NCBI GenBank assembly: GCA_030268105.1
Contig: BSDZ01000034.1
Span: 1 to 64,000, forward strand
Source: Volvox africanus
Taxonomy: Eukaryota; Chlorophyta; Chlorophyceae; Chlamydomonadales; Volvocaceae
DNA: 64,000 bases
Reading direction: 5' to 3'
Shown: positions 1 through 13,156 of the stretch, piece after piece
Layout of the letters: the number at the start of each line of letters is the position of its first letter
Numbering within the stretch: position 1 is the stretch's first letter
The notes under the pieces: model-generated
Seen by the model: only the letters and a program-made list of their open reading frames with translations
The model's database searches: none
Told to the model about the DNA's origin: nothing
Translations under genes and position numbers: made by a program

Positions 1-16
1 AAAAGAACACAGAATA
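1..16. repeat. Tail of a 174-bp satellite monomer (preceding unit)
   Basis: These bases match the end of the 174-bp monomer (the GAACACAGAATA segment) just before the unit-specific sequence begins. They show that another macrosatellite unit lies to the left of the window. Confidence 0.8.
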
Positions 17-460
17 CCACATACAAAACTGGGGTGCCCGAAAACAAACATGTACATGAGAAAGCTAACCAAACCTGCAAACCCCAGCCTAACATCACGC
101 CTAAGCCGCAGCAGCCACCTGCAGAGCCACCACACCGGACATCTCTCACGAGCCCTAACATTCGTAATGTAAAGTGCCGCGCTATTCAGCCAGTCACCGC
201 CCCTTGGTGCTACTACGGCCATGGTCAACGTCACCATCAGGCCTCAGAGCCTTTAGTTCCGCTCTAGGTGTCTTGAGTCCCTCTTTTCTTAATAACCACG
301 TCACCGTCGATTAAGGGTGCAGTGTTTAACACGCTAAGCATCACGACTTGGCAACAAAATCGATGGCTCGAGATGACCATCTAGCAATCGGCTAGCTAGC
401 AAGGAGGGTAGTAGGTACATATCAGTGCGTGCACTTCCTGCAAAACCGCCCCCAGCTCGA

Positions 461-2966
461 TCAGAGCCGAATGCCCCACGCTGAACACACGGCTCTGTGA
501 TTCCCTTGGCAGCCCTTAGGAAGGCCGCAAGAAAGGGCGCCTCTTGCGGGCCCCTCAACGAGGCGGCCTTGATGGACGCCGTCCCCCAACGATTGGAGCC
601 ACAAAGCTCCATCAGCTTGAGCTGCACATAGGAATTGCTGGAGCTGCCGCCTGCTCCTTCCCGAAGCAACCAGTGGATTGTGCTCGAGGCAAGAGGGCAA
701 ATTGTGGGGGAGAGCGAACGTCTCTGTGCCAGAAATCAATTAATGTAAGGTGGGCTGCGCTTAGATGTGCAGGCAGACAGCAGTGGCAGGCCCACTGCCT
801 GCTGATCAGTCAGATAGAACCGGATACTTGGGAGCCAAACCAGTCAGCAGACCTAGACTCAGGGTGTCTTTTCACAACCCCTCACACAATGACACCCCTC
901 ATGACAACCATGCACCTAGCTAGCATGAGATGGAGCGCGACGTGCACACCACCAGACTTACTTGCTTCACGAATGGCTTCTGCTAGGGTCGGCCTCAAGC
1001 GTCTTGGTAAACGCCTGAACCTCCGCCCAGGACGACCAATGCTGCTCCCCCGCCCAGGACCGGCAGTCCTGCAGACCCCAGTTCCGTGCCTCAGGGGCAG
1101 ACGCCGCTCTGGGGTTTTCGGTGCGGTTTTTGTGTGCTGCGTGAGCTCCAGGGGTTGGTACAACTCCTGGGGTTGCTGCGCAGCCTTGTTGATGAAAATG
1201 GAAGCGGCACCAGCATCTGCGACTTCGACTGCAGAAGGCGGACTCGTGGCGCCCATAGCAGGACAGCTGGCGGCAGGGATGATGGCAAATTTGCAGTGAT
1301 GCTGCTGCCCTGCAGGTCTGTAGAGGCCCCGAAAGGCCCCCTTCCTGGCCTCCATCATGGCGGCCCCCGACCTCAGCTTCTCGAGTTGCGAAATCAAATC
1401 TGACACCTGCAGATAAAAGAGCGAACATCCAGCAGTTGTCGGGTTTGTATACATAAACTATGTTGCTTCGATGACTTCTTGCCCACGCACCTGGACTTGG
1501 AAGCCCTCGAAGCCCTCAGCTTCGGTGGTCTCGTCCACCTGTATGGAAAAGGCATGGGTGGGGTTGCAGGTGTAAGCAAGAGATCCCAGCATTGTGGGTT
1601 TCGGTAAACAGGAAGTCGCACATCCGAAACACGTACGCCTTCATGCATTTGCCGCCACGTACTCAGACCGCCACGCACTACCACGTCACTCCGCCGTACA
1701 CCTATTATACACTGCACCTACCGCTGATATGCTAGCTCAATGGCCGCCGCTGCTCCCGCCAACCCCGACGGGGCCATCACGCCACCCGCGCATTGCTGCA
1801 CACGTTGTTCTCCTCACTCTCCAGCTGCGGCTCCTGCTGGCAGAGAACGAGACACACAAAAAAGCTTTTCATCAGTTAGTGCACCGTTTACGTGCGTAGA
1901 CATGGAACATCTGCATCACGGAAAGCATCTTGATGTGTTTCCGAGGGGTATTGGACGTCCAACACAAGCGCATGTACACAAATTAGTTTCGGCGACATCT
2001 GAACGACGACAAATAACGACATGTATGATGAGCCCCCCCTCGGGCAACTCCCTCCGTCCGTCTCCCCTCCCCTCGGAAACCATGTTCCCCATTCGCCTCC
2101 CCTGAGAAGCGCTTTCCTGCAGGCACTTTGCAACCAACACAGTGCAGCACAAGCCGGCGCACTGGTATGAGAAAGGCGACCTCCTCCCCGGAACCCCCTC
2201 AGGCGTCGGTCTGACCCACCACCTGCTGCGCTGCTGGAACTGGCTGGGCTTCCAGTTGGGCTCCGGCCTGGTGAAGATTCTCGGGCGCGCCCTTCTGTTG
2301 TGCGCACGCAAAAGACGGGGGGTCGACACGTTGGTCGATAGTCAGCAAGCGGTGCGGGTCGGCGCATGGCCCATCACATCGAGCGACTGTCAGACAAGCG
2401 ACCCCCAAGGCATCTCAACACCCATCACCACTGCTGGAGCAAACTCCTGATCAGCTCAAACTCACCCAGGATAGCAGGACCTTAAGCAGAGTCCCCTTCT
2501 CAGCTATTTGCAGGCGCCGCGCGGACAACCGCTCCTGCAACGTCAAGGATTCTTCGCCCTCGAGCTTCCCGAACCGCTGAAGAGGCTGCGACAGAAAAGG
2601 TGGAAGGGATGGGATGTCACGGAATGACCGAAAAAGACGGAATCGAAGAAAACATAAACGACGACGAAAGGCAGGCTTGATGGGAGTTGGCCTTACTTAG
2701 AACTGAACATCAGGAAAGACAGCAACACGAATTCACCTTTTCTGTCGGAATCCACTTGCGCCTAAACTTCTTCATTAGTTCACGCAAAGGAGTGACGACC
2801 ACTCCACCTGCAGGCTGCTCTACAGCTTTGCCATTTAGGCAGCTGCTGTTGCTCATAACGCTGTCATTATCGTTAGCGGTGCTGTTGGTGTCCGAGATTG
2901 TGTCGATCCTCTCATAAGCACGATCCTTAGGCTTGAAGCCCAGTTTCACACCAACAGCGAGATCAT
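461..2966 (-). pseudogene. Unit 1 copy of the seven-exon gene, frame-disrupted
   Basis: All exon regions are present, but single-base changes break the frame in several. There is an extra C near 995 and a lost G near 1295 in exon 6, a lost A near 1537 in exon 5, an extra CA near 1800 in exon 4, a lost A near 2373 in exon 3, and an extra CA near 2950 in exon 1. In unit 1 the base change that closes exon 3 after QQVVGQT elsewhere is also absent. The breaks are spread evenly and often sit in homopolymers, so this may be poor consensus rather than a decayed gene. Confidence 0.6.
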
Positions 2967-4472
2967 GGCTGACGCCTGGACAGCCGGGTCGTGGTCAAGG
3001 AGCCGGTAATCGAAGCGTCCAATGAAGCACTATCGCTAAGCAAATCGTTGAGATGTATTACTCAATAAACGACACTAAGGTTTTGTCTAGAGGCAAACGG
3101 TTGGTGTGACAGGCCAAAGCCTGTTCTTTGGAGTCTCTCTAAGGAATTCGAAAGCAATTATGGAAAATGGTTTTAAAATAACTAGTTAGGATGTTAATGG
3201 GTCACACAGGGTGGGCTATGGTTATGTAGAGCGACGGAGCATAATCAGGTCTAAAGGCGAAGTTTTCACAGCTTTCCTTTATCCGTTGTAACACTGAAGC
3301 AAAGTAATTTGAATGGCAATGTAGGGGCGCTTCCGTGTGGCGATAAGAACCCCGTATTACCATAATCGGTCCGCTGTTCGTGGCTTCGGGCCGTACATTG
3401 GAACAACAGATTACGTAGGTTCATCGCAAAGGATTTCTTGAGCTCCTATTGAACTGTAATTTCAATTGGTACAATTGAGCTCGCGTAAGCTCAAAGACAT
3501 CAACACCGCACAAGTGTGTGTTTCACCAATACCGGTTCGGAGGCCCAAGAGCGCAAGGTTATCACCTTGTATAGTACTGGTCTTCCCCCTAGTAGGGAAT
3601 CTAAAGTCCTGAAATTCCTTACATAATGCGACCACTGGACTGTGGCCCACGGTAGCTTGCCGTACACTATCACGTGTCCTGAAATTAATAAAGATGGAGC
3701 ACGCCGAAGGCCTTCCGGTGCCATCTCCATGATGGGCATGGACGCCCAAGTTGGGGCACCATAATGTCATAATGCCAACGATTGTTGAACCCTTGTATGA
3801 ACATACATACACCTTAGTGAGAGCCTGCTGCAGTAAATGCAATTTGGCTGTGCAGCGCATGGAGATACAGCTCTCCATGCGGAGTAAAATCCAAACAGTT
3901 CTTCCAAGTTTTCAGAACAAGTCGCCCACAGTGTAACACCTAAAAAGCACCCTCTGTTCTGCTTCAGGGGAGACTGAGACACTCAAAAAGGTCATCCAGG
4001 CATCGCACGATTTACATGTGGTGTCACGGAGAGGCCTGCTGCTTGCTCGTCCACTCGTGAGCAACTGCGAGGCTCGAACACCATGGTATTGCACATGCCT
4101 GCAGCACATGCATGCGCACACACGCATATGCACACACACGCCCACAGAGGCACGCATGCCCTCCCCCTTTGTGCTGTCCCAGGCATGTCTAGTTGAGAGT
4201 CCCCTGTAAATAAACTGGTCACATGCCATGTCGTCATGGCAGATTATGACACCAGCCTAATCACTTGAGAAGGATGTTAAATAGCTCATTAATCGATCCA
4301 TTAACAACACGGTTCACAAGCTCCTATCGGATAGAATCCAATGATGAACAGTTGACAACCATCTAGGGTTCAGATCCACTAACAAACACGTTTGACACGC
4401 TCCTATTGGTTAGGGTCCACTAATGAATGGCAGATAAGAAACTATGCAACTAAACTATATCAGGTCTATGAC

Positions 4473-5328
4473 AGCTAAGTGACTAAATGCTAGGCACAAA
4501 CCATTGTGCAGTTGGGAGTCTCACTGACTATGAATACCACTTGATGAAGTCCGACTGCCCACCAGCTGTTTAAACCTCCACAGCCCCTCCCCTCCACTGC
4601 ATGAAGCCTTAGGTACGATAAAAAGAACACAGAATATCACATAGCTAAGTGACTAAATGCTAGGCACAAATACCATGTGTGCAGTTGGGAGTCTCACTGA
4701 CTATGAATACCACTTGATGAGTCCGACTGCCCACCAGCTGTTTAAAACCTCCACAGCCCCTCCCCCTCCACTGCATGAAGCCTTAGGTACGATAAAAAGA
4801 ACACAGAATATCACATAGCTAAGTGACTAAATGCTAGGCACAAATACCATGTGTGCAGTTGGGAGTCTCACTGACTATGAATACCACTTGATGAAGTCCG
4901 ACTGCCCACCAGCTGTTTAAACCTCCACAGCCCCTCCCCCTCCACTGCATGAAGCCTTAGGTACGATAAAAAGAACACAGAATATCACATAGCTAAGTGA
5001 CTAAATGCTAGGCACAAATACCATGTGTGCAGTTGGGAGTCTCACTGACTATGAATACCACTTGATGAAGTCCGACTGCCCACCAGCTGTTTAAACCTCC
5101 ACAGCCCCTCCCCCTCCACTGCATGAAGCCTTAGGTACGATAAAAACACAGAATATCACATAGCTAAGTGACTAAATGCTAGGCACAAATACCATGTGTG
5201 CAGTTGGGAGTCTCACTGACTATGAATACCACTTGATGAAGTCCGACTGCCCACCAGCTGTTTAAACCTCCACAGCCCCTCCCCCTCCACTGCATGAAGC
5301 CTTAGGTACGATAAAAGAACACAGAATA
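4473..5328. repeat. 174-bp satellite array of unit 1, 5 monomers
   Basis: Monomer starts (AGCTAAGTGACT) at 4473, 4643, 4817, 4991 and 5162. The first two monomers carry small indels, such as ACAAACCATTGTG in place of ACAAATACCATGTGTG. Confidence 0.92.
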
Positions 5329-5776
5329 CCACATACAAAACTGGGGGTGCCCGAAAACAAACATGTACATGAGAAAGCTAACCAAACCTGCAAACCCCAG
5401 CCTAACATCACGCCTAAGCCGCAGCAGCCACCTGCAAGCCACCACACCGGACATCTCTCACGAGAGCCCTAACATTCGTAATGTAAAGTGCCGCGCTATT
5501 CAGCCAGTCACCGCCCCTTGGTGCTACTACGGCCATGGTCACGGTCACCATCAGGCCTCAGAGCCTTTAGTTCCGCTCTAGGTGTCTTGAGTCCCTCTTT
5601 TCTTAATAACCACGTCACCGTCGATTAAGGGTGCAGTGTTTAACAACGCTAAGCATCACGACTTGGCAAACAAAATCGATGGCTCGAGATGACCATCTAG
5701 CAATCCGGCTAGCTAGCAAGGAGGGTAGTAGGTACATATCAGTGCGTGCACTTCCTGCAAAACCGCCCCAGCTCGA

Positions 5777-8306
5777 TCAGAGCCGAATGCCCCCACGCTG
5801 AACACACGGCTCTGTGATTCCCTTGGCAGCCCTTAGGAAGGCCGCCAAGAAAGGGCGCCTCTTGCGGGGCCCCTCAAGCGAGGCGGCCTTGATGGACGCC
5901 GTCCCCCAACGATTGGAGCCACAAAGCTCCATCAGCTTGAGCTGCACATAGGAAATTGCTGGAGCTGCCGCCTGCTCCTTCCCGAAGGCAACAAGTGGAT
6001 TGTGCTCGAGGCCTAAAGAGGGCAAAGTGTGTGGGGGAGAGCGAACGTCTCTGTGCCAGAAATCAATTCATGTAAGGTGGGCTGCGCTTAGATGTGCAGG
6101 CAGACAGCAGGTGGCAAGGCCCACTGCCTGCTGAGTCAGCAGATAGAACAGGATACTTGGGAGCCAAACCAGTCAGCAGACCTAGACTCAGGGGTGTCTT
6201 TTCACAACCCCTCACACAATGACAACCCCTCAATGACAACCATGCACCTAGCTAGCATGAGATGGAGCGCGACGTGCACACCACCAGACTTACTTGCTTC
6301 ACGAATGGCTTCTGCTAGGGTCGGCTCAAGCGTCTTGGTAAACGCCTGAACCTCCGCCCAGGACGACCAATGCTGCTCCCCCGCCCAGGACCGGCAGTCC
6401 TGCAGACCCCAGTTCCGTGCCTCAGGGGGCAGACGCCGCTCTGGGGTTTTCGGGTGCGGTTTTGGTGGCTGCGTGAGCTCCAGGGGTTGGTACAACTCCT
6501 GGGGTTGCTGCGCAGCCTTGTTGATGAAAATGGAAGCGGCACCAGCATCTGCGACTTCGACTGCAGAAGGCGGACTCGTGGCGCCCATAGCAGGACAGCT
6601 GGCGGCAGGGATGATGGCAAATTTGGCAGTGATGCTGCTGCCCTGCAGGTCTGTAGAGGCCCCGGAAAGGCCCCCCTTCCTGGCCTCCATCATGGCGGCC
6701 CCCGACCTCAGCTTCTCGAGTTGCGAAATCAAATCTGACACCTGCAGATAAAAGAGCGAACATCCAGCAGTTGTCGGGTTTTGTATACATAAGACTATGT
6801 TGCTTCGATGACTTCTTGCCCACGCACCTGGACTTGGAAGCCCTCGAAGCCCTCAGCTTCGGTGGTCTCGTCCAACCTGTATGGAAAAGGCATGGGTGGG
6901 GTTGCAGGTGTAAGCAAGAGATCCCAGCATTGTGGGTTTCGGGTAAACAGGAAGTCGCACATCCGAAACACGTACGCCTTCATGCATTTGCCGCCACGTA
7001 CTCAGACCGCCACGCACTACCACGTCACTCCGCCGTACACCTAGTTATACACTGCACCTACCGCTGATATGCTAGCTCAATGGCCGCCGCTGCTCCCGCC
7101 AACCCCGACGGGGCCATCACGCCACCCGCGCATTGCTGCACGTTGTTCTCCTCACTCTCCAGCTGCGGCTCCTGCTGGCAGAGAACGAGACACACAAAAA
7201 AGCTTTTCATCAGTTAGTGCACCGTTTACGTGCGTAGACATGGAACATCTGCATCACGGAAAGCATCTTGATGTGTTTCCGAGGGGGTATTGGACGTCCA
7301 AACACAAGCGCATGTACACAAATTAGTTTCGGCGACATCTGAACGACGACAAATAACGACATGTATGATGAGCCCCCCCTCGGGCAACTCCCTCCGTCCG
7401 TCTCCCCTCCCCTCGGAAACCATGTTCCCCATTCGCCTCCCCTGAGAAGCGCTTTCCTGCAGGCACTTTGCAACCAACACAGTGCAGCACAAGCCGCGCA
7501 CTGGTATGAGAAAGGCGACCTCCTCCCCGGAACCCCCTCAGGCGTCAGGTCTGACCCACCACCTGCTGCGCTGCTGGAACTGGCTGGGCTTCCAGTTGGG
7601 CTCCGGCCTGGTGAAGATTCTCGGGCGCGCCCTTCTGTTGTGCGCACGCAAAAGACGGGGGGTCGACACGTTGGTCGATAGTCAGCAAGCGGTGCGGGTC
7701 GGCGCATGGCCCAATCACATCGAGCGACTGTCAGACAAGCGACCCCCAAGGCATCTCAACACCCATCACCACTGCTGGAGCAAACTCCTGATCAGCTCAA
7801 ACTCACCCAGGATAGCAGGACCTTAAGCAGAGTCCCCTTCTCAGCTATTTGCAGGCGCCGCGCGGACAACCGCTCCTGCAACGTCAAGGATTCTTCGCCC
7901 TCGAGCTTCCCGAACCGCTGAAGAGGCTGCGACAGAAAAGGTGGAAGGGATGGGATGTCACGGAATGACCGAAAAAAGACGGAATCGAAGAAAACATAAA
8001 CGACGACGAAAGGCAGGCTTGATGGGAGTTGGCCTTACTTAGAACTGAACATCAGGAAAGACAGCAACACGAATTCACCTTTTCTGTCGGAATCCACTTG
8101 CGGCTAAACTTCTTCATTAGTTCACGCAAAGGAGTGACGACCACTCCACCTGCAGGCTGCTCTACAGCTTTGCCATTTAGGCAGCTGCTGTTGCTCATAA
8201 CGCTGTCATTATCGTTAGCGGTGCTGTTGGTGTCCGAGATTGTGTCGATCCTCTCATAAGCACGATCCTTAGGCTTGAAGCCCAGTTTCACCAACAGCGA
8301 GATCAT
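5777..8306 (-). CDS. Unit 2 copy of the seven-exon gene
   Basis: Exons in transcript order: 8306-8079, 7926-7807, 7727-7563, 7174-7062, 6876-6828, 6741-6294, 6012-5777. Exon translations equal those of unit 5. Differences lie in intron 3 (two bases shorter) and intron 6 (C at 6069). Confidence 0.68.
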
Positions 8307-9825
8307 GGCTGACGCCTGGACAGCCGGGTCGTGGTCAAGGAGCCGGTAATCGAAGCGTCCAATGAAGCACTATCGCTAAGCAAATCGTTGAGATGTATTA
8401 CTCAATAAACGACACTAAGGTTTTGTCTAGAGGCAAACGGTTGTGTTGACAGGCCAAAGCCTGTTCTTTGGAGTCTCTCTAAGGAATTCGAAAGCAATTA
8501 TGGAAAATGGTTTTAAAATAACTAGTTAGGATGTTAATGGGTCACACAGGGTGGGCTATGGTTATGTAGAGCGACGGAGCATAATCAGGTCTAAAGGCGA
8601 AGGTTTCACAGCTTTCCTTTATCCGGTTGTAACACTGAAGCAAAGTAATTTGAATGGCAATGTAGGGGCGCTTCCGTGTGGCGATAAGAACCCCGTATTA
8701 CCATAATCGGTCCGCTGTTCGTGGCTTCGGGCCGTACATTGGAACAACAGATTACGTAGGTTCATCGCAAAGGATTTCTTGAGCTCCTATTGAACTGTAA
8801 TTTCAATTGGTACAATTGAGCTCGCGTAAGCTCAAAGACATCAACACCGCACAAGTGTGTGTTTCACCAATACCGGTTCGGAGGCCCCAAGAGCGCAAGG
8901 TTATCACCTTGTATAGTACTGGTCTTCCCCATAGTAGGGAATCTAAAGTCCTGAAATTCCTTACATAATGCGACCACTGGACTGTGGCCCACGGTAGCTT
9001 GCCGTACACTATCACGTGTCCTGAAATTAATAAAGATGGAGCACGCCGAAGGCCTTCCGGTGCCATCTCCATGATGGGCATGGACGCCCAAGTTGGGGCA
9101 CCATAATGTCATAATGCCAACGATTGTTGAACCCTTGTATGAACATACATACACCTTAGTGAGAGCCTGCTGCAGTAAAATGCAATTTGGCTGTGCAGCG
9201 CTGCATGGAGATACAGCTCTCCATGCGGAGTAAAATCCAAACAGTTCTTCCCAAGTTTTCAGAACAAGTCGCCCACAGTGTAACACCTAAAAAGCACCCC
9301 TCTGTTCTGCTTCAGGGGGAGACTGAGACACTCAAAAAGGGTCATCCAGGCATCGCACGATTTACATGTGGTGTCACGGAGAGGCCTGCTGCTTGCTCGT
9401 CCACTCGTGAGCAACTGCGAGGCTCGAACACCATGGTATTGCACATGCCTGCAGCACATGCATGCGCACACACGCATATGCACACACACGCCCACAGAGG
9501 CACGCATGCCCTCCCCCTTTGTGCTGTCCCAGGCATGTCTAGTTGAGAGTCCCCTGTAAATAAACTGGTCACATGCCATGTCGTCATGGCAGATTATGAC
9601 ACCAGCCTAATCACTTGAGAAGGATGTTAAATAGCTCATTAATCAGATCCATTAACAAACACGGTTCACAAGCTCCTATCGGTCAGAATCCAATGATGAA
9701 CAGTTGACAACCATCTAGGGTTCAGATCCACTAAACAAACACGTTTGACACGCTCCTATTGGTTAGGGTCCACTAATGAATGGCAGATAAGAAACTATGC
9801 AACTAAACTATATCAGGTCTATGAC

Positions 9826-10166
9826 AGCTAAGTGACTAAATGCTAGGCACAAATACCATGTGTGCAGTTGGGAGTCTCACTGACTATGAATACCACTTGA
9901 TGAAGTCCGACTGCCCACCAGCTGTTTAAACCTCCACAGCCCCTCCCCCTCCACTGCATGAAGCCTTAGGTACGATAAAAAGAACACAGAATATCACATA
10001 GCTAAGTGACTAAATGCTAGGCACAAATACCATGTGTGCAGTTGGGAGTCTCACTGACTATGAATACCACTTGATGAAGTCCGACTGCCCACCAGCTGTT
10101 TAAACCTCCACAGCCCCTCCCCCTCCACTGCATGAAGCCTTAGGTACGATAAAAGAACACAGAATA
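9826..10166. repeat. 174-bp satellite array of unit 2, 2 monomers
   Basis: Monomers start at 9826 and 10000. This is the smallest array in the window. Confidence 0.92.
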
Positions 10167-10614
10167 CCACATACAAAACTGGGGGTGCCCGAAAACAAAC
10201 ATGTACATGAGAAAGCTAACCAAACCTGCAAACCCCAGCCTAACATCACGCCTAAGCCGCAGCAGCCACCTGCAAGCCACCACACCGGACATCTCTCACG
10301 AGAGCCCTAACATTCGTAATGTAAAGTGCCGCGCTATTCAGCCAGTCACCGCCCCTTGGTGCTACTACGGCCATGGTCACGGTCACCATCAGGCCTCAGA
10401 GCCTTTAGTTCCGCTCTAGGTGTCTTGAGTCCCTCTTTTCTTAATAACCACGTCACCGTCGATTAAGGGTGCAGTGTTTAACAACGCTAAGCATCACGAC
10501 TTGGCAAACAAAATCGATGGCTCGAGATGACCATCTAGCAATCCGGCTAGCTAGCAAGGAGGGTAGTAGGTACATATCAGTGCGTGCACTTCCTGCAAAA
10601 CCGCCCCAGCTCGA

Positions 10615-13156
10615 TCAGAGCCGAATGCCCCCACGCTGAACACACGGCTCTGTGATTCCCTTGGCAGCCCTTAGGAAGGCCGCCAAGAAAGGGCGCCTCT
10701 TGCGGGGCCCCTCAAGCGAGGCGGCCTTGATGGACGCCGTCCCCCAACGATTGGAGCCACAAAGCTCCATCAGCTTGAGCTGCACATAGGAAATTGCTGG
10801 AGCTGCCGCCTGCTCCTTCCCGAAGGCAACAAGTGGATTGTGCTCGAGGCCTAAAGAGGGCAAAGTGTGTGGGGGAGAGCGAACGTCTCTGTGCCAGAAA
10901 TCAATTAATGTAAGGTGGGCTGCGCTTAGATGTGCAGGCAGACAGCAGGTGGCAAGGCCCACTGCCTGCTGAGTCAGCAGATAGAACAGGATACTTGGGA
11001 GCCAAACCAGTCAGCAGACCTAGACTCAGGGGTGTCTTTTCACAACCCCTCACACAATGACAACCCCTCAATGACAACCATGCACCTAGCTAGCATGAGA
11101 TGGAGCGCGACGTGCACACCACCAGACTTACTTGCTTCACGAATGGCTTCTGCTAGGGTCGGCTCAAGCGTCTTGGTAAACGCCTGAACCTCCGCCCAGG
11201 ACGACCAATGCTGCTCCCCCGCCCAGGACCGGCAGTCCTGCAGACCCCAGTTCCGTGCCTCAGGGGGCAGACGCCGCTCTGGGGTTTTCGGGTGCGGTTT
11301 TGGTGGCTGCGTGAGCTCCAGGGGTTGGTACAACTCCTGGGGTTGCTGCGCAGCCTTGTTGATGAAAATGGAAGCGGCACCAGCATCTGCGACTTCGACT
11401 GCAGAAGGCGGACTCGTGGCGCCCATAGCAGGACAGCTGGCGGCAGGGATGATGGCAAATTTGGCAGTGATGCTGCTGCCCTGCAGGTCTGTAGAGGCCC
11501 CGGAAAGGCCCCCCTTCCTGGCCTCCATCATGGCGGCCCCCGACCTCAGCTTCTCGAGTTGCGAAATCAAATCTGACACCTGCAGATAAAAGAGCGAACA
11601 TCCAGCAGTTGTCGGGTTTTGTATACATAAGACTATGTTGCTTCGATGACTTCTTGCCCACGCACCTGGACTTGGAAGCCCTCGAAGCCCTCAGCTTCGG
11701 TGGTCTCGTCCAACCTGTATGGAAAAGGCATGGGTGGGGTTGCAGGTGTAAGCAAGAGATCCCAGCATTGTGGGTTTCGGGTAAACAGGAAGTCGCACAT
11801 CCGAAACACGTACGCCTTCATGCATTTGCCGCCACGTACTCAGACCGCCACGCACTACCACGTCACTCCGCCGTACACCTAGTTATACACTGCACCTACC
11901 GCTGATATGCTAGCTCAATGGCCGCCGCTGCTCCCGCCAACCCCGACGGGGCCATCACGCCACCCGCGCATTGCTGCACGTTGTTCTCCTCACTCTCCAG
12001 CTGCGGCTCCTGCTGGCAGAGAACGAGACACACAAAAAAGCTTTTCATCAGTTAGTGCACCGTTTACGTGCGTAGACATGGAACATCTGCATCACGGAAA
12101 GCATCTTGATGTGTTTCCGAGGGGGTATTGGACGTCCAAACACAAGCGCATGTACACAAATTAGTTTCGGCGACATCTGAACGACGACAAAATAACGACA
12201 TGTATGATGAGCCCACCCCCGTGTCACCCTCGGGCAACTCCCTCCGTCCGTCTCCCCTCCCCTCGGAAACCATGTTCCCCATTCGCCTCCCCTGAGAAGC
12301 GCTTTCCTGCAGGCACTTTGCAACCAACACAGTGCAGCACAAGCCGCGCACTGGTATGAGAAAGGCGACCTCCTCCCCGGAACCCCCTCAGGCGTCAGGT
12401 CTGACCCACCACCTGCTGCGCTGCTGGAACTGGCTGGGCTTCCAGTTGGGCTCCGGCCTGGTGAAGATTCTCGGGCGCGCCCTTCTGTTGTGCGCACGCA
12501 AAAGACGGGGGGTCGACACGTTGGTCGATAGTCAGCAAGCGGTGCGGGTCGGCGCATGGCCCAATCACATCGAGCGACTGTCAGACAAGCGACCCCCAAG
12601 GCATCTCAACACCCATCACCACTGCTGGAGCAAACTCCTGATCAGCTCAAACTCACCCAGGATAGCAGGACCTTAAGCAGAGTCCCCTTCTCAGCTATTT
12701 GCAGGCGCCGCGCGGACAACCGCTCCTGCAACGTCAAGGATTCTTCGCCCTCGAGCTTCCCGAACCGCTGAAGAGGCTGCGACAGAAAAGGTGGAAGGGA
12801 TGGGATGTCACGGAATGACCGAAAAAAGACGGAATCGAAGAAAACATAAACGACGACGAAAGGCAGGCTTGATGGGAGTTGGCCTTACTTAGAACTGAAC
12901 ATCAGGAAAGACAGCAACACGAATTCACCTTTTCTGTCGGAATCCACTTGCGGCTAAACTTCTTCATTAGTTCACGCAAAGGAGTGACGACCACTCCACC
13001 TGCAGGCTGCTCTACAGCTTTGCCATTTAGGCAGCTGCTGTTGCTCATAACGCTGTCATTATCGTTAGCGGTGCTGTTGGTGTCCGAGATTGTGTCGATC
13101 CTCTCATAAGCACGATCCTTAGGCTTGAAGCCCAGTTTCACCAACAGCGAGATCAT
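10615..13156 (-). CDS. Unit 3 copy of the seven-exon gene
   Basis: Exons: 13156-12929, 12776-12657, 12577-12413, 12012-11900, 11714-11666, 11579-11132, 10850-10615. Encodes the same residues as unit 5. Intron 3 is 10 bases longer because of the GTGTCA-containing allele. Confidence 0.68.

Larger units (their letters stand above)
17..5328. repeat. Macrosatellite unit 1 (5312 bp, indel-rich)
   Basis: Same order of segments as the other units. It differs from them by many scattered single-base gains and losses, often in homopolymers (for example near 310, 347, 386, 995 and 1294), from its start to about 4750. After that point it matches the consensus again. Five satellite monomers close the unit. 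Confidence 0.9.
5329..10166. repeat. Macrosatellite unit 2 (4838 bp, shortest)
   Basis: The shortest unit because only two 174-bp monomers follow the gene block. It carries a C at 6069 in intron 6 (shared with unit 4; the other clean units have A) and an uninterrupted C run in intron 3 near 7373. Confidence 0.93.
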
